Position numbers and translations under genes: made by a program. A stretch of 64,000 bases of DNA from a virus, in the IMG/VR virus record IMGVR_UViG_3300032050_000072, positions 1 through 64,000 of that record. The stretch is one strand, 5' to 3'. Each line of letters begins with the position of its first letter. Position 1 is the first letter of the stretch. The notes beneath the pieces are model-generated. The model saw only the letters and a program-made list of their open reading frames with translations. It made no database searches and had not been told where the DNA came from. Of the stretch, positions 23,974-32,738 are shown in pieces.

Positions 23974-24618
23974 CTAGCTAAACTGCTCGTAGATATCCCG
24001 GCAGATCGACTCCCATTCGCTGAAATGGGCTTGCTCCTCCTCATTCAGCGGCTCTTTGTTCGCGGCTTTCGTGGCGGCACGCTCACCGATCTCGAAGACA
24101 TGCTTCCAGTCTTGGCCCTTCTCGGCGGCGATCTGACGCAGCCGCTCGCGGCCCAGCATCCGGCATCGCATCATCGAAATGCCTTCACCGGCCTTGACGA
24201 TGCTCAGACTGGATCGCATCATTTCGCCGACGCTCTTGCGGATCGTCAACAGCATCGCCAGTGCCGACTCCAGAAGTACCCGGCTTTCGCCGTCGCTCGA
24301 TGCCTTGTCGATCAGCATCGGCTCGACCCGAGCCAAGTCGCGGTCGCACTCCTCTTTGCTGTCGTAATTGAGCGGCATGTCGTCGGTGCATTGCGTGAAC
24401 CGGACTGCCGACTTCATCAGCATGACGGCCAGCGTCATCATCGTGCTGCCGACCTCGGCCTTGCTGCACATGCCATCGGCGGATTCCCGCTCGATGTCCA
24501 TCAGCGTCTCTTCGTACATCGCGAACGCCTCGTCGGCGATTGCGGCGATCGTCTTCGGCGCTGCAATCACAGCCTCGACCAACTCAACATCCTTGACTTC
24601 CTTCGCTGCGGCAACCAT
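23974..24618 (-). CDS. Hypothetical helical protein
   Basis: 214 residues, start ATG 24618 with GAGGAG upstream. It is almost entirely helical by pattern, Met-, Ala- and Glu-rich (MYEETLMDIERESADG, TMMTLAVMLMKSAVRF, LESALAMLLTIRKSVGEMM). The C-terminus is acidic and aromatic. No family is recognised; it is co-directional with the barrel-protein genes. Confidence 0.5.
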   Translation of the reverse strand: MVAAAKEVKDVELVEAVIAAPKTIAAIADEAFAMYEETLMDIERESADGMCSKAEVGSTMMTLAVMLMKSAVRFTQCTDDMPLNYDSKEECDRDLARVEPMLIDKASSDGESRVLLESALAMLLTIRKSVGEMMRSSLSIVKAGEGISMMRCRMLGRERLRQIAAEKGQDWKHVFEIGERAATKAANKEPLNEEEQAHFSEWESICRDIYEQFS

Positions 24619-24651
24619 TGCTTGTTCTCCTCGAACTGTGGGGTGGAAAAT

Positions 24652-24864
24652 TTAACCGAACACGACCAGCCAGCCTCGAAAGCTCTCGATCATTGAAGCC
24701 CGCACCTTCAAGTGCGTGATCTCGGCCAGTGCGGCAGCCGCCCGACGCTTGCAGGCATCGCCGAACACCGAACCGCCGAACTTGATGTAACCATCGTTCG
24801 CATTGATCGAACCGCCGAACCGCTTGGCGATCAGCTTGACTTGCTCTAGAACTTGCTGGCTCAT
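24652..24864 (-). CDS. Small hypothetical protein under regulated promoter
   Basis: 70 residues from ATG 24864. It reads as VLEQVKLIAKRFGGSINAND, YIKFGGSVFGDACKRRAAAA, and an amphipathic end. A conserved leader (ACCA-rich, GATCAAGATC-ATG) and the promoter at 24909-24937 precede it. Function unknown. Confidence 0.55.
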   Translation of the reverse strand: MSQQVLEQVKLIAKRFGGSINANDGYIKFGGSVFGDACKRRAAAALAEITHLKVRASMIESFRGWLVVFG

Positions 24865-24908
24865 GATCTTGATCTCGCTTGACTGGTGGTTATCGTGTTG
24901 GCTCCCTA

Positions 24909-24937
24909 AGTATATCGTCACGCTAGACCAATGTCAA
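24909..24937 (-). promoter_or_regulatory. Regulated sigma70-type promoter with GTCTA operator
   Basis: TTGACA (24932-24937), 17-base spacer with GTCTAGCGTGACGA, and TATACT (24909-24914). Drives the 24652-24864 gene. Confidence 0.8.
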
Positions 24938-24961
24938 TAAGAAAAATCAGCCATTTGAAAA

Positions 24962-25564
24962 TTATCCGCAACTTGTTGCGGGCAAGGATCGCAACAGGCT
25001 CGCGCGAACGGCATCACGAAGCGTCGGCTTGATTTCCACGGGCAACTCGACGGGCGGCTCGATCTCCACGGGCGTCGCGTTCACGACCGGCTCAAACCGC
25101 CAGCAGAACGGCCTGACCAGATTGCCCTTGCGATTGATAATGCAGAGCGACGGGAAGTGATTCCGATCGTTATCCAGTACACTCTTGTCGAGTGACTTCT
25201 GGAAGTCTTCGCCGAGACGAACGAACTCGAACTCGTCGCCATTCTCGCCATAGCAGCGATCGCGATCTGTCTCTATCAGCCGCATCTTGTCGCCCGGCTT
25301 GAGCCCGTCGACCCAGCGCAGGTCTTCCGGCAGCGAGTGCAGCTTGTTCGTGTGGAACAGCGGCTCGAAGAACGATATGAAGTCTGCGAGCCAAGCCGAC
25401 CATGCCGTTCCGCGTAGCGTGAAGAGAATCGTATCTTTCCCGTGACACAAATCGCGTCCGGTGACTGTCTCGATATCACCGGGCTGGCAGTCTAACAGAT
25501 TCTTGATGCAGCGAATCTTGTCGCCGACCTGCAAGCGGTAGACCCAAGTTGGTATCGCGGTCAT
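24962..25564 (-). CDS. Barrel-repeat protein with TLR tail (two units)
   Basis: 200 residues. Two SH3-like/KOW barrel units can be seen, one beginning LQVGDKIRCIKNLLDCQPGD and one beginning LKPGDKMRLIETDRDRCYG; both finish with a (C/A)WRFEP- or FFEP-like phrase. A Pro/Glu linker precedes the C-terminal tail PTLRDAVRASLLRS. The last residues LPATSCG are encoded by a dispersed inverted repeat. It overlaps the next upstream gene as ATGA, forming an operon of three such proteins. Function unknown. Confidence 0.6.
   Translation of the reverse strand: MTAIPTWVYRLQVGDKIRCIKNLLDCQPGDIETVTGRDLCHGKDTILFTLRGTAWSAWLADFISFFEPLFHTNKLHSLPEDLRWVDGLKPGDKMRLIETDRDRCYGENGDEFEFVRLGEDFQKSLDKSVLDNDRNHFPSLCIINRKGNLVRPFCWRFEPVVNATPVEIEPPVELPVEIKPTLRDAVRASLLRSLPATSCG
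24967..24980. repeat. Dispersed inverted repeat, copy 9 (CDS 3' end)
   Basis: Exact copy within the last codons of the 24962-25564 gene, encoding PATSC. Confidence 0.85.
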
Positions 25565-26358
25565 GATTCGGTTCCTTGTAGCAGATTGCGTCGGATCGCG
25601 TCGCGGAGCGTGAGCTTTGGCTCCGGTGGCGGCTCGACGCAGGGCTTGTATCTCCAGGCACAGCCATCGAGCGACTGCCGCCGCTTGCCGTCGAGATCAT
25701 TGCAGTACAGGTAGCAGTTCTTGCCATCGCCAGCCTGATCGTTGTCATCGCTCATGTAGACCGCGATCGTCCCCGGCTTGGTATTCCTCGAAAACGGCTC
25801 GACGATCACCAGCTTGTCGCCCGGCTTGATCGTGTTGAGCCATTCCAGCCCCGGCAGCGGCTTCTCGAACCGCTTCGCCGCAGGCGTCGGAACATCGGGC
25901 TTCGGCGGATCGACCGGCTCGTAAAGGTATTCAAGCAAGCTCGTGCTCACGCCGAACATGCCACGCTCGTTCTTGATCGACAAGCCTCCAGAATCGGCTT
26001 TGACAACCTCAACTGTCTCGCCGCGCTGATAGCTCGCGTGCTGCGGCTCATCAACCAGCACCCGCAGTTTGTCGCCGCTCTTGACGCTTGCAATCCAGGC
26101 CGCACGCTGATCTTCGGGAATTTTCTTGCACCAGCGGTGGTCGTACTGGGCTGGCTGGAAATGCTCGGCAGCAGAACGGCACTCGAAAACCCAAGCCTGA
26201 CCCGCATCGGCACCTGGGCAACCCGTCCAGAATATGTCGTCTTCGATCAGGCCGATCGTGACGATATCGCCAGCTTTAATCGGAGCACAATTCGGATCGT
26301 CGACTAGCACGACCAGCTTCATGCCGCAGTAGATATGCTTGACCCAGCCTGGATTCAT
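25561..26358 (-). CDS. Barrel-repeat protein with TLR tail (three units)
   Basis: 265 residues. Three barrel units start at CGMKLVVLVDDPNCAPIKAG, VKSGDKLRVLVDEPQHASYQ and IKPGDKLVIVEPFSRNTKPG; each has a second turn giving the strand pattern of an SH3-like domain. A Pro-rich linker leads to the tail LTLRDAIRRNLLQG. Cys and Trp are frequent. It overlaps both neighbours by four bases. The family is modular and has two, three or five units in the three genes. No known family is assigned. Confidence 0.6.
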   Translation of the reverse strand: MNPGWVKHIYCGMKLVVLVDDPNCAPIKAGDIVTIGLIEDDIFWTGCPGADAGQAWVFECRSAAEHFQPAQYDHRWCKKIPEDQRAAWIASVKSGDKLRVLVDEPQHASYQRGETVEVVKADSGGLSIKNERGMFGVSTSLLEYLYEPVDPPKPDVPTPAAKRFEKPLPGLEWLNTIKPGDKLVIVEPFSRNTKPGTIAVYMSDDNDQAGDGKNCYLYCNDLDGKRRQSLDGCAWRYKPCVEPPPEPKLTLRDAIRRNLLQGTES

Positions 26359-27578
26359 TGGATGGCTCCCGCTAGACGTTGACGAACAAGTTCCCTGAGC
26401 GTCGGCGCGGTCGGCTTCTGCTTGGCCCGCTGCACCATCGGCTTAAACCACTTCACGAACCGGCCAGCCAGCACCGTGCCGTATTTCGTGCGAACCTTGA
26501 TCTGAATCTTCGAGGCGTCGTTCTGAGTCTCGCTGTTTAGGCCCGCGATAATCGCCCGTCGTTTGGCTGGCGGTTCGACAAACTCGACGAACTCAACCTC
26601 GCCCGCATAGCCCTTGTCTTCGGTGTCGTACCACAGCCGGTCGCCCGGCTTGATGTCTTGCAGCCATGCGTACTCCTGCGGAATGTCTTCTAGACCGTCT
26701 TCGCGATACGCGATCTCTTCGAGCAATTCACCGGCTCTAGGCAACAGCCAATGCCACACGCCTCCGTTGCCATAAGCCTCTTTGCCGTCGACGCCGGTGG
26801 TCTTGAATTCGCATCCGCTAAATTCGACTACTCGCACTTTGGAGCCAATCGGCAGAAGATCGCTATGGATGCCTTGGCTGCTCACATCGCCCGTCACTTT
26901 GAGCCACATGCCGACCTTGACCCGCTGATGCCACGGCTCGTCTTTGACGAGTTCGACGTTCCAAAGGAACTCCTTGTTGAACGACCAGTATCCCGGCTTT
27001 TCAACATGAACCGACCATTTCTGCTCTGAAAAAACATCACTAACGACCGCAATGTCGCCAGCTTTTAAGTTCGGCGGTGCATCTGGAAGTATATTCTCAC
27101 GATCGAACCCGGCCCGCACCAGGAGCTTGTCGCCGACCTTGATCTCCTCGGCGGTCGGGTGCTGCCAGTGATCTACCGGGCAGAACCATTTTTCGAGCGA
27201 AGCCATCGGCCAACTGTATAAATGGCCTTTCGCGGTGATGCTTCCGCTGCCGACGGTATCGACCTCGATCTCGCCCGTCGCTGATATCGTACCGGCGCTC
27301 AGCGGCTTATCGACCAAAGCCATCAGCTTGTCGCCTGGCTTGAGTCGCTCCTTCCAGTCGTCCTTGACGTTCGCCAGCGGCTCGAAGCGGCTCGCGAAAT
27401 AACACTGGTCTTTGTGGATTTTGCCGATCTTCAAGGCTTGGCAGACCGGCTGGATGCCACCCTCCTTATTGACCATCGCCACGCGCGTGATCGTGCCTGC
27501 CGGAATCTTGCTATCAGGGAAGCCGTTGCAGGTCAGGTATTGGGAAACGCGAACTAGATCGCCGGGTTTGAGTGACAT
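26355..27578 (-). CDS. Barrel-repeat protein with TLR tail (about five units)
   Basis: 407 residues from ATG 27578 (MSLKPGDLVRVSQ), five bases after the previous TAA. Units start at LKPGDLVRVSQYL, LKPGDKLMALVDKPLSAG, IKVGDKLLVRAGF, VKVGMWLKVTGDV and IKPGDRLWYDTEDKGYAG. The tail is PTLRELVRQRLAG. The repeat phrase (I/L/V)K(P/V/S)GD(K/L/R) followed by a hydrophobic strand is the family signature. These proteins sit between the terminase and portal genes, a position where virion-associated or packaging accessory proteins often lie. No catalytic motif is visible. Confidence 0.6.
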   Translation of the reverse strand: MSLKPGDLVRVSQYLTCNGFPDSKIPAGTITRVAMVNKEGGIQPVCQALKIGKIHKDQCYFASRFEPLANVKDDWKERLKPGDKLMALVDKPLSAGTISATGEIEVDTVGSGSITAKGHLYSWPMASLEKWFCPVDHWQHPTAEEIKVGDKLLVRAGFDRENILPDAPPNLKAGDIAVVSDVFSEQKWSVHVEKPGYWSFNKEFLWNVELVKDEPWHQRVKVGMWLKVTGDVSSQGIHSDLLPIGSKVRVVEFSGCEFKTTGVDGKEAYGNGGVWHWLLPRAGELLEEIAYREDGLEDIPQEYAWLQDIKPGDRLWYDTEDKGYAGEVEFVEFVEPPAKRRAIIAGLNSETQNDASKIQIKVRTKYGTVLAGRFVKWFKPMVQRAKQKPTAPTLRELVRQRLAGAIQ

Positions 27579-27580
27579 GA

Positions 27581-27931
27581 TTATGCTCCCTGGACCTTGC
27601 CACCCCAGTAGCGAGAGATCACTCCCACCAATCCGGCAGCCAAGTCGTTCGTGTAGTGGTCTTGATTGCGTGTCATCACGTATAGGCAGTTGTCGGACGG
27701 CCAAACCTCGATCCAGCGTTCACCGGCTTCGTCCATGACCTCTTGGATCGACTTGCCGCTCGGGCTCAGCCGCTTGAATGGGCAAGACGGTTTGCCGTGC
27801 AGACTGACGATCCAGCGGTCACGATCCCAGTGGACGGTCCCGGCTTCACCGAAGTAGTCTCGCAGCAGTAGCGCAATGTCTTCGTTCTTCGGTTTCACCC
27901 TCGGCCAGTCGATGATTCGATCGCAGGACAT
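27581..27931 (-). CDS. Hypothetical protein
   Basis: 116 residues from ATG 27931. Mixed alpha/beta, with VKPKNEDIALLLRDYFGEAG, RWIVSLHGKPSCPFKRL, WIEVWPSDNCLYVMTRNQ and a small-residue end. No recognised family. It is first in the operon of three barrel-repeat proteins, and its leader contains a dispersed inverted repeat. Confidence 0.5.
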   Translation of the reverse strand: MSCDRIIDWPRVKPKNEDIALLLRDYFGEAGTVHWDRDRWIVSLHGKPSCPFKRLSPSGKSIQEVMDEAGERWIEVWPSDNCLYVMTRNQDHYTNDLAAGLVGVISRYWGGKVQGA

Positions 27932-27941
27932 TTTCGATCTC

Positions 27942-27955
27942 CGCAACTTGTTGCG
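27942..27955. repeat. Dispersed inverted repeat, copy 10 (5' leader)
   Basis: Exact copy 10 bases upstream of the 27581-27931 start, in the short gap after the 27976-28134 stop. It overlaps or abuts the GGAG ribosome site. Confidence 0.85.
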
Positions 27956-27975
27956 TGTTTGGTGGTGGTTGTTGA

Positions 27976-28134
27976 TTATCGGCGGCTTTCGAGTTCCAGC
28001 CGAGCCGCCTCGCGACGCTCCTCGCGGCTGTCGAGAGCCATCATCGCCCGCAATTGAGCATCGCTCTTTTGGCTCAGCGAGAGTTCAAGGGTTTCTTGAG
28101 TGCGATCGCCGAGTGCTAGGTGTCGTGCGGTCAT
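27976..28134 (-). CDS. Small charged protein under regulated promoter
   Basis: 52 residues from ATG 28134. Polar and helical, with LGDRTQETLELSLSQKSD and MALDSREERREAARLELESR. The promoter at 28182-28210 precedes it. Function unknown; no signal or membrane segment. Confidence 0.5.
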   Translation of the reverse strand: MTARHLALGDRTQETLELSLSQKSDAQLRAMMALDSREERREAARLELESRR

Positions 28135-28181
28135 GGTCGTGTTTCCTTGTGTTCGGTGGTGGTTGTCATCTGACGCTATTA

Positions 28182-28210
28182 AATATATCGTCAAGATAGA
28201 CCTATGTCAA
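28182..28210 (-). promoter_or_regulatory. Regulated sigma70-type promoter with GTCTA operator
   Basis: TTGACA (28205-28210), spacer with GTCTATCTTGACGA, TATATT (28182-28187). Its spacer is identical to that of the promoter at 28589. Confidence 0.8.
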
Positions 28211-28258
28211 CAGTCGTTTTCAAATAAATCCGAAAATTCTCTGATTTCCGATCGCCCA

Positions 28259-28540
28259 CTAGGTCAAGGCTGTGATGTTAATTTCGGTAACTTCGACGCC
28301 CAATTCGATGGCACGAGCGATGCTGGCGGAGATCGCCAAGCGACGGGCCTCCGGGTAGCCACTGGCCGGAACGAACAGCGGCTCGGCTTCGGTGAACAGG
28401 TCGCCGTGGTGATCGCCAACGTAAGCCTCGACCGAAAAGGCGTAGACGCCGTGGCCGCTCGGCTTCTTGCCGTGGGTCGCTTCGTACTCGTCCGTGAAGA
28501 AAGCGATGGCAGGCTTGGCGGTTTTGGTGGTGGCGGCCAT
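28259..28540 (-). CDS. Small hypothetical protein under regulated promoter
   Basis: 93 residues. It contains IAFFTDEYEATHGKKPSGHG, VYAFSVEAYVGDHHGDLF, a helical RRLAISASIARAIE and a short beta end. A promoter at 28589-28617 precedes it. Size and pattern resemble small phage regulators, but no family is assigned. Confidence 0.5.
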   Translation of the reverse strand: MAATTKTAKPAIAFFTDEYEATHGKKPSGHGVYAFSVEAYVGDHHGDLFTEAEPLFVPASGYPEARRLAISASIARAIELGVEVTEINITALT

Positions 28541-28588
28541 GATTGCGATTCCTTGTTTTTGGTGGTGGTTGTCGTTCTGACGATAGTG

Positions 28589-28617
28589 AATATATCGTCA
28601 AGATAGACCTATGTCAA
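28589..28617 (-). promoter_or_regulatory. Regulated sigma70-type promoter with GTCTA operator
   Basis: TTGACA (28612-28617), spacer with GTCTATCTTGACGA, TATATT (28589-28594). It sits just after the terminase large subunit gene and drives 28259-28540. Confidence 0.8.
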
Positions 28618-28647
28618 CAACAAAAATATGAAAAATCGAAAAAATCC

Positions 28648-28661
28648 CGCAACAAGTTGCG
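28648..28661. repeat. Dispersed inverted repeat, copy 11
   Basis: Exact copy three bases after the TAG stop of the terminase large subunit gene. Confidence 0.85.
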
Positions 28662-28664
28662 TGG

Positions 28665-30182
28665 CTATTTGAGCAAGTCGCTCATTTTCGGCAGGTCGCC
28701 AGCGCCAAGCGAAAGAACGCCCGGCTCGCGCGTTTCACGGCTCTCAAGATAGGCCCCTGCGTAAGCCACGACATCGACCTGATCGTCATGCGATCCGCGC
28801 GGGAATTGCAGCAGTTCAGCCTCGAAGTCCGACAGCCACGCCGCACCCGATCGGTGGAATACCTTGTGCGATGCGTACCGCGTCAGAACCGCCTCGGATC
28901 GCGTGATCTTATCTCTGGACGCTTTGAGCGCCCGGAACGGCGTGCCGCGAACCTCGCCCGCCTGGATCAAGCCGATACCGGCACCCGTGTCTTCGATCGC
29001 CTGGAATGACAACTGCGGATAGAGCCGCCGCTGGGCAATCATCATCGCATACTGGTCGGGAATCGCCACCCGCTCGCGCCGCATATCGTAGACGAGCAGG
29101 TCGTGGTCGGGTGTTCGTAGAAACGTGCCGACGACCGTGAAGTCGTTTTCCTTGCCGGTCTTCTGGGCCGTGTCGCAGGTCTGGAACCAAGTGCATCGGC
29201 TGGCTTCGTATCGCCTTGAACCGGCATCATCATCGACCACGACGAACTCGACGCCATCGACAAACTCGATTGTGAAGTAGCGGAAGTCCTCCAGCCGGTA
29301 GATCGAGCCGGTCAGCGGGTTTGGTCGCTGCTGCAATTGGCCTGGCGCGTCGAAGCTGAGCCTGATCTTCGACTGATCGACCTTGGCCCTCGGATAAGCC
29401 TGCTCCCAGAGTAGTTCGCCATCGGTCGTGCGCGGATCGGTCCATCCGAGCGATGTCGGCTCCATGCGGTTCGGCTCGAACTCCATAGGCAGAATGATCT
29501 TCTCGTAGCCGCCCTGCCGAATAACGTGACCAGCCAGATCGTCTTCGTGGAGCCGCTGCATGACGATCAACCGCCGCACGCCACGGATTTCACCACGCAT
29601 CGAGATCGTGCCATCCCACCACTCGCGAACTCGCTGCCGCTTGAGCGGCGACCGTGAATCTTCGGCCTTGATCGGATCGTCGCAGATCACAAAGTCGGGA
29701 TGCTCGCCCGTACCGCGACCGCCAATGCTCGTCGCCAATCGCCAGCCGCCATCCGTGTTCTGAAAGCGGGTTTCCTTGTTCTGGTTTCTCAACAGCCGCC
29801 CGAACCGTTCACAGTACCAGTCGCTCTCGATCACGCTGCGGCAGTTATTCGACGCCTTGGTCGACAAGTCCTGAGCATAGCTCGCCACCAGAAACCTTGC
29901 AGACGGCCACCACGTCCAGACCCAGGCCGGAAACAGAATCGAGCAGAGTAGCGTCTTGGTTGTTCCTGGCGGCTGGTTGATGAGCAGGTTGCCAATCTTG
30001 CCGCGAGCCATCGCCTCCAGGTGATCGCAGATCGCCTCGATGTGCCAATTGTCCATGTAGGTCGAATCTTCGACCTGATTCCAGGCCAACTGCACGAAGT
30101 CATAGAAACGACCGCAGCGACGCCGCGACTCGGCAATGACATCACCACGACCCGGCACAAGCGAGCTACGCATTTTCGCCAC
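28665..30182 (-). CDS. Terminase large subunit
   Basis: 505 residues. The ATPase half has NQPPGTTKTLLCSI as Walker A-like, VASYAQDLSTKASNNCR, and the Walker B-like HPDFVICDDPIKAEDSRSP with DD; RLIVMQRLHEDDLAGHV follows. The nuclease half has CTWFQTCDTAQKTGKENDF with the first Asp, AIEDTGAGIGLIQ and FPRGSHDDQVDVVAYA with the terminal acidic pair. It overlaps the small terminase gene. It drives DNA packaging through the portal and cuts concatemers. Confidence 0.92.
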   Translation of the reverse strand: MAKMRSSLVPGRGDVIAESRRRCGRFYDFVQLAWNQVEDSTYMDNWHIEAICDHLEAMARGKIGNLLINQPPGTTKTLLCSILFPAWVWTWWPSARFLVASYAQDLSTKASNNCRSVIESDWYCERFGRLLRNQNKETRFQNTDGGWRLATSIGGRGTGEHPDFVICDDPIKAEDSRSPLKRQRVREWWDGTISMRGEIRGVRRLIVMQRLHEDDLAGHVIRQGGYEKIILPMEFEPNRMEPTSLGWTDPRTTDGELLWEQAYPRAKVDQSKIRLSFDAPGQLQQRPNPLTGSIYRLEDFRYFTIEFVDGVEFVVVDDDAGSRRYEASRCTWFQTCDTAQKTGKENDFTVVGTFLRTPDHDLLVYDMRRERVAIPDQYAMMIAQRRLYPQLSFQAIEDTGAGIGLIQAGEVRGTPFRALKASRDKITRSEAVLTRYASHKVFHRSGAAWLSDFEAELLQFPRGSHDDQVDVVAYAGAYLESRETREPGVLSLGAGDLPKMSDLLK

Positions 30183-30648
30183 CAGCCGTAGGAATCGCTT
30201 GCCCGCCGTACTCGCGCGAGAGCTTGTCGAGCAATGCTAGCTCTTGATTGCTCAGCTTGCTCAAGTCGATCTGTGCCGGTGGCGGCTCGGGCGGCTTCTG
30301 CGTGACCTCGACCTTGCTCTTGCGGCCCCAGCGATCCGGGTGCTTGCGTTCGAGATAGGTCATGCAAGCCTGCCAGCTTTCCTCCATGTGCTGATTGAGC
30401 TTGGCGACGACTCGAACCTCGGCCTGAGCCTCGGCGTCTTTAACGGCTTGATGAAACTTTCCGTAGACGCTATTCGGCTTTTGCTCGCCGCGCGTCAGCC
30501 AGCGGCTTAGCGTTTCAGCCGGAATCCCGGCGAACTTCGCCGCCACGCAGAGGTAGTTCCCGGCGAGAATAGCCGAGACAATCCTGCTCTGAATCGCTGC
30601 TGTGAGTTTCGTCGGCGCGCCGCCCGGCCCGCCTTTGTAGTTTGCCAT
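30166..30648 (-). CDS. Terminase small subunit-like protein
   Basis: About 160 residues from ATG 30648 with GAGGG upstream. The N-terminus GPGGAPTKLT and the HTH-like YLCVAAKFAGIPAETLSRWL recall phage small terminase DNA-binding domains; a helical AEAQAEVRVVAKLNQHME and TYLERKHPDRWGRK follow, a phrase common in this family. The gene overlaps the large subunit by 17 bases. Confidence 0.8.
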   Translation of the reverse strand: MANYKGGPGGAPTKLTAAIQSRIVSAILAGNYLCVAAKFAGIPAETLSRWLTRGEQKPNSVYGKFHQAVKDAEAQAEVRVVAKLNQHMEESWQACMTYLERKHPDRWGRKSKVEVTQKPPEPPPAQIDLSKLSNQELALLDKLSREYGGQAIPTAGGENA

Positions 30649-30693
30649 AATGCCCTCTTTGATTGTGCTGCCACGCACGAATACAACAGCTAT

Positions 30694-31365
30694 CTAGCCT
30701 TCGATCAGCCAGCCAGCGAAATCGCCAAACCTGAAAACCTCAACGGCGTGCTCGCCGAGAACCTTCGGGTCAATTGGCCTCTGGACGCCAATGAGTGAAA
30801 TCTCTTTTGCGAGAACCTCATTGGCTGGAACACCTGATGCGATCTTGCCAGCCAGCGTAAGCCTAGAAAGAACCAGCGACGGATAGCCGCCAGTTGGGTT
30901 GCAGCGATCAAATACCACGATCACGCCGCCCTTTCGGCAGCGGCATCGCAGCTTGTCCATGAGATCGCGACGCTTGTCGACCGGCACGAACATCAGCGAC
31001 AGGAATAAGATCGCGACATCAAACGACTGATAATCAAACTTCTCGGCCTGGGCACAAACAAACTCGCCTGGGCCCTCGTATTTAGCCCGCATCGCCTCCG
31101 AGTTGTCTACGCCAACCAGCTTAGCGCCGCGGTCTTCGAGAGTGCCAGCGATCGCCTTGCCGATATTGCCGGTCGAGCAACCGATGTCGTAGACCAAGCC
31201 GCCGTCAGGGATATAGTGCCTTGCCACATGCGACACGACTCCGGTCGTCAAGTCATACCACGGCAACTGCTCGCGAACATGCCTGTCGAACCCGCTAGCG
31301 ATATCTGCTGTCTTGAATGTCCAGTTCCTTGGAATATCGAACCCGACTGCCCCTGCGGTTTCCAT
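30694..31365 (-). CDS. Class I SAM-dependent methyltransferase
   Basis: About 223 residues from ATG 31365. The SAM-binding motif is LVYDIGCSTGNIGKAI, followed by KLVGVDNSEAMRAKYEG with the acidic ribose ligand, and FDVAILFLSLMFVP as post-motif. It resembles small-molecule or tRNA (CmoA-like) methyltransferases rather than DNA methylases: no catalytic Cys or N4/N6 motif is seen. It is the last gene of the cluster before the terminase genes. The substrate is unknown. Confidence 0.7.
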   Translation of the reverse strand: METAGAVGFDIPRNWTFKTADIASGFDRHVREQLPWYDLTTGVVSHVARHYIPDGGLVYDIGCSTGNIGKAIAGTLEDRGAKLVGVDNSEAMRAKYEGPGEFVCAQAEKFDYQSFDVAILFLSLMFVPVDKRRDLMDKLRCRCRKGGVIVVFDRCNPTGGYPSLVLSRLTLAGKIASGVPANEVLAKEISLIGVQRPIDPKVLGEHAVEVFRFGDFAGWLIEG

Positions 31366-31366
31366 G

Positions 31367-32734
31367 TCAGTCCTCCGGTAAGTAGCCAAACCTCTTGCGA
31401 AGCTCGGAGTTATAGAATTTCGTCGGTGAAGCAATTCGCCTTGCGATCTCGTCGGCGACGCCACTGGCTCCTTGAAATGTGTCTTTTGGTCGATTGATGA
31501 TCCACTTCGGCAAGATCGACTCTGCCGCCAGCTTGAGCAGTTTCTTGCCAGGAGGCGACTCCGACTTGGTTAATTGCACAGCCGACTCAACAAGCCTCTG
31601 CTCCATGAACGGCAGCCTGCACTCGACTCCGCCAGCCATGAACGCCTTATTGCACCTGACGAAGTTTCCGCGAGACATTTTGGCTAACTGCTCAAGCCTA
31701 AGCCGGATCACGCCGTCGTCGGTTTCGCGGCTGGCTTGGATGCAGAAGTTTCCGTATCCGCCAAACAACTCATCGGCGGCCTCGCCTGACAGGCAAGCCT
31801 TAAACCCCTCTGCTGCAATCCTTTTCGCAAGCGGAACGCACAGCACGGCGATCTCTATCTGAGCCTTGGATGGAATCTCGATCGACTCCATCGCTTCGGC
31901 AATCCCGCGATCAGTTATTCCGACAGGAACTTCAAACAGCTTTACCCCAAGGTCACTACACAAGCGTCTAGCACACAGCAAGTCATTAGAACGCTGATCG
32001 AAGCTCGCCGTAAAGGCTACGACCTCGCGACCAGTTTCAACAGCAAGGCCAAGGATTATGCTGCTATCAAGGCCGCCTGAAATTAAGCAGCAGACGGGAG
32101 CGTCGGCGCTAAGTCTCTTTGCAACACCGTCGCGAAGACGACCAAGCACATCGCCATGAGTACACCGTTCCACGCTGGGCATTGAGTACCACTTGCGCCA
32201 CTCGCCTGTCGTTAAATTGAAAGCGAATCCTGCTGGAACAGATATCGCCTTGACGCCAGCCGGAAACGCCTTTCTTTCCGATGCCCACAGATACCCACCG
32301 TTATGCTTTGCCACATAAACTGGAACCTTGCCGAACGAATCTCGCACTAGCCAGCTATCGCCTTTAGATGGAGTCCACGCGAACGCAAACATGCCGTCGA
32401 GCATCGGCAAGCAATCCATGCCGTGCCTACCGAGCATTGCCGCCAAGACTTCCGTGTCCCCTGTTGTCGCAAACTTCTCACCAGATTCGGCTAGCATCAG
32501 CTTTAGCTCGCGGTGATTCCAGATTTCGCCATTGAACGTCAGCGTCGACCCATTTCGCACGAACGGCTGAGACGAAAGCTCGGATAGATCAACCAGCGAC
32601 AGCCGGACATGGCCATGCACGAAACCGCCATGATTCCTGACGCCGATCCCATCTGGTCCGCGATGCTTGATTTTCTCAAGCATTAAATGCACAGACGACT
32701 CAAGCCCGTTCGTCGCGCCAGCAATTCCGCACAC
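31367..32734 (-). CDS. Asparagine synthase-like glutamine amidotransferase
   Basis: About 455 residues when started at GTG 32734, so that the mature protein begins with Cys2 (CGIAGATNG), the nucleophile of the class II amidotransferase domain. The N-terminal half has KHRGPDGIG, LTFNGEIWNHRELK and TTGDTEVLAAML; the C-terminal half has the ATP-pyrophosphatase P-loop VCCLISGGLDSSIILGLA and CLSGEAADELFGGYG. The standard reaction forms Asn or another amide from Gln. In this phage it lies between a C5-cytosine methyltransferase and a SAM methyltransferase, so a role in making a modified base is possible. Confidence 0.85.
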   Translation of the reverse strand: MCGIAGATNGLESSVHLMLEKIKHRGPDGIGVRNHGGFVHGHVRLSLVDLSELSSQPFVRNGSTLTFNGEIWNHRELKLMLAESGEKFATTGDTEVLAAMLGRHGMDCLPMLDGMFAFAWTPSKGDSWLVRDSFGKVPVYVAKHNGGYLWASERKAFPAGVKAISVPAGFAFNLTTGEWRKWYSMPSVERCTHGDVLGRLRDGVAKRLSADAPVCCLISGGLDSSIILGLAVETGREVVAFTASFDQRSNDLLCARRLCSDLGVKLFEVPVGITDRGIAEAMESIEIPSKAQIEIAVLCVPLAKRIAAEGFKACLSGEAADELFGGYGNFCIQASRETDDGVIRLRLEQLAKMSRGNFVRCNKAFMAGGVECRLPFMEQRLVESAVQLTKSESPPGKKLLKLAAESILPKWIINRPKDTFQGASGVADEIARRIASPTKFYNSELRKRFGYLPED

Positions 32735-32738
32735 AAAC

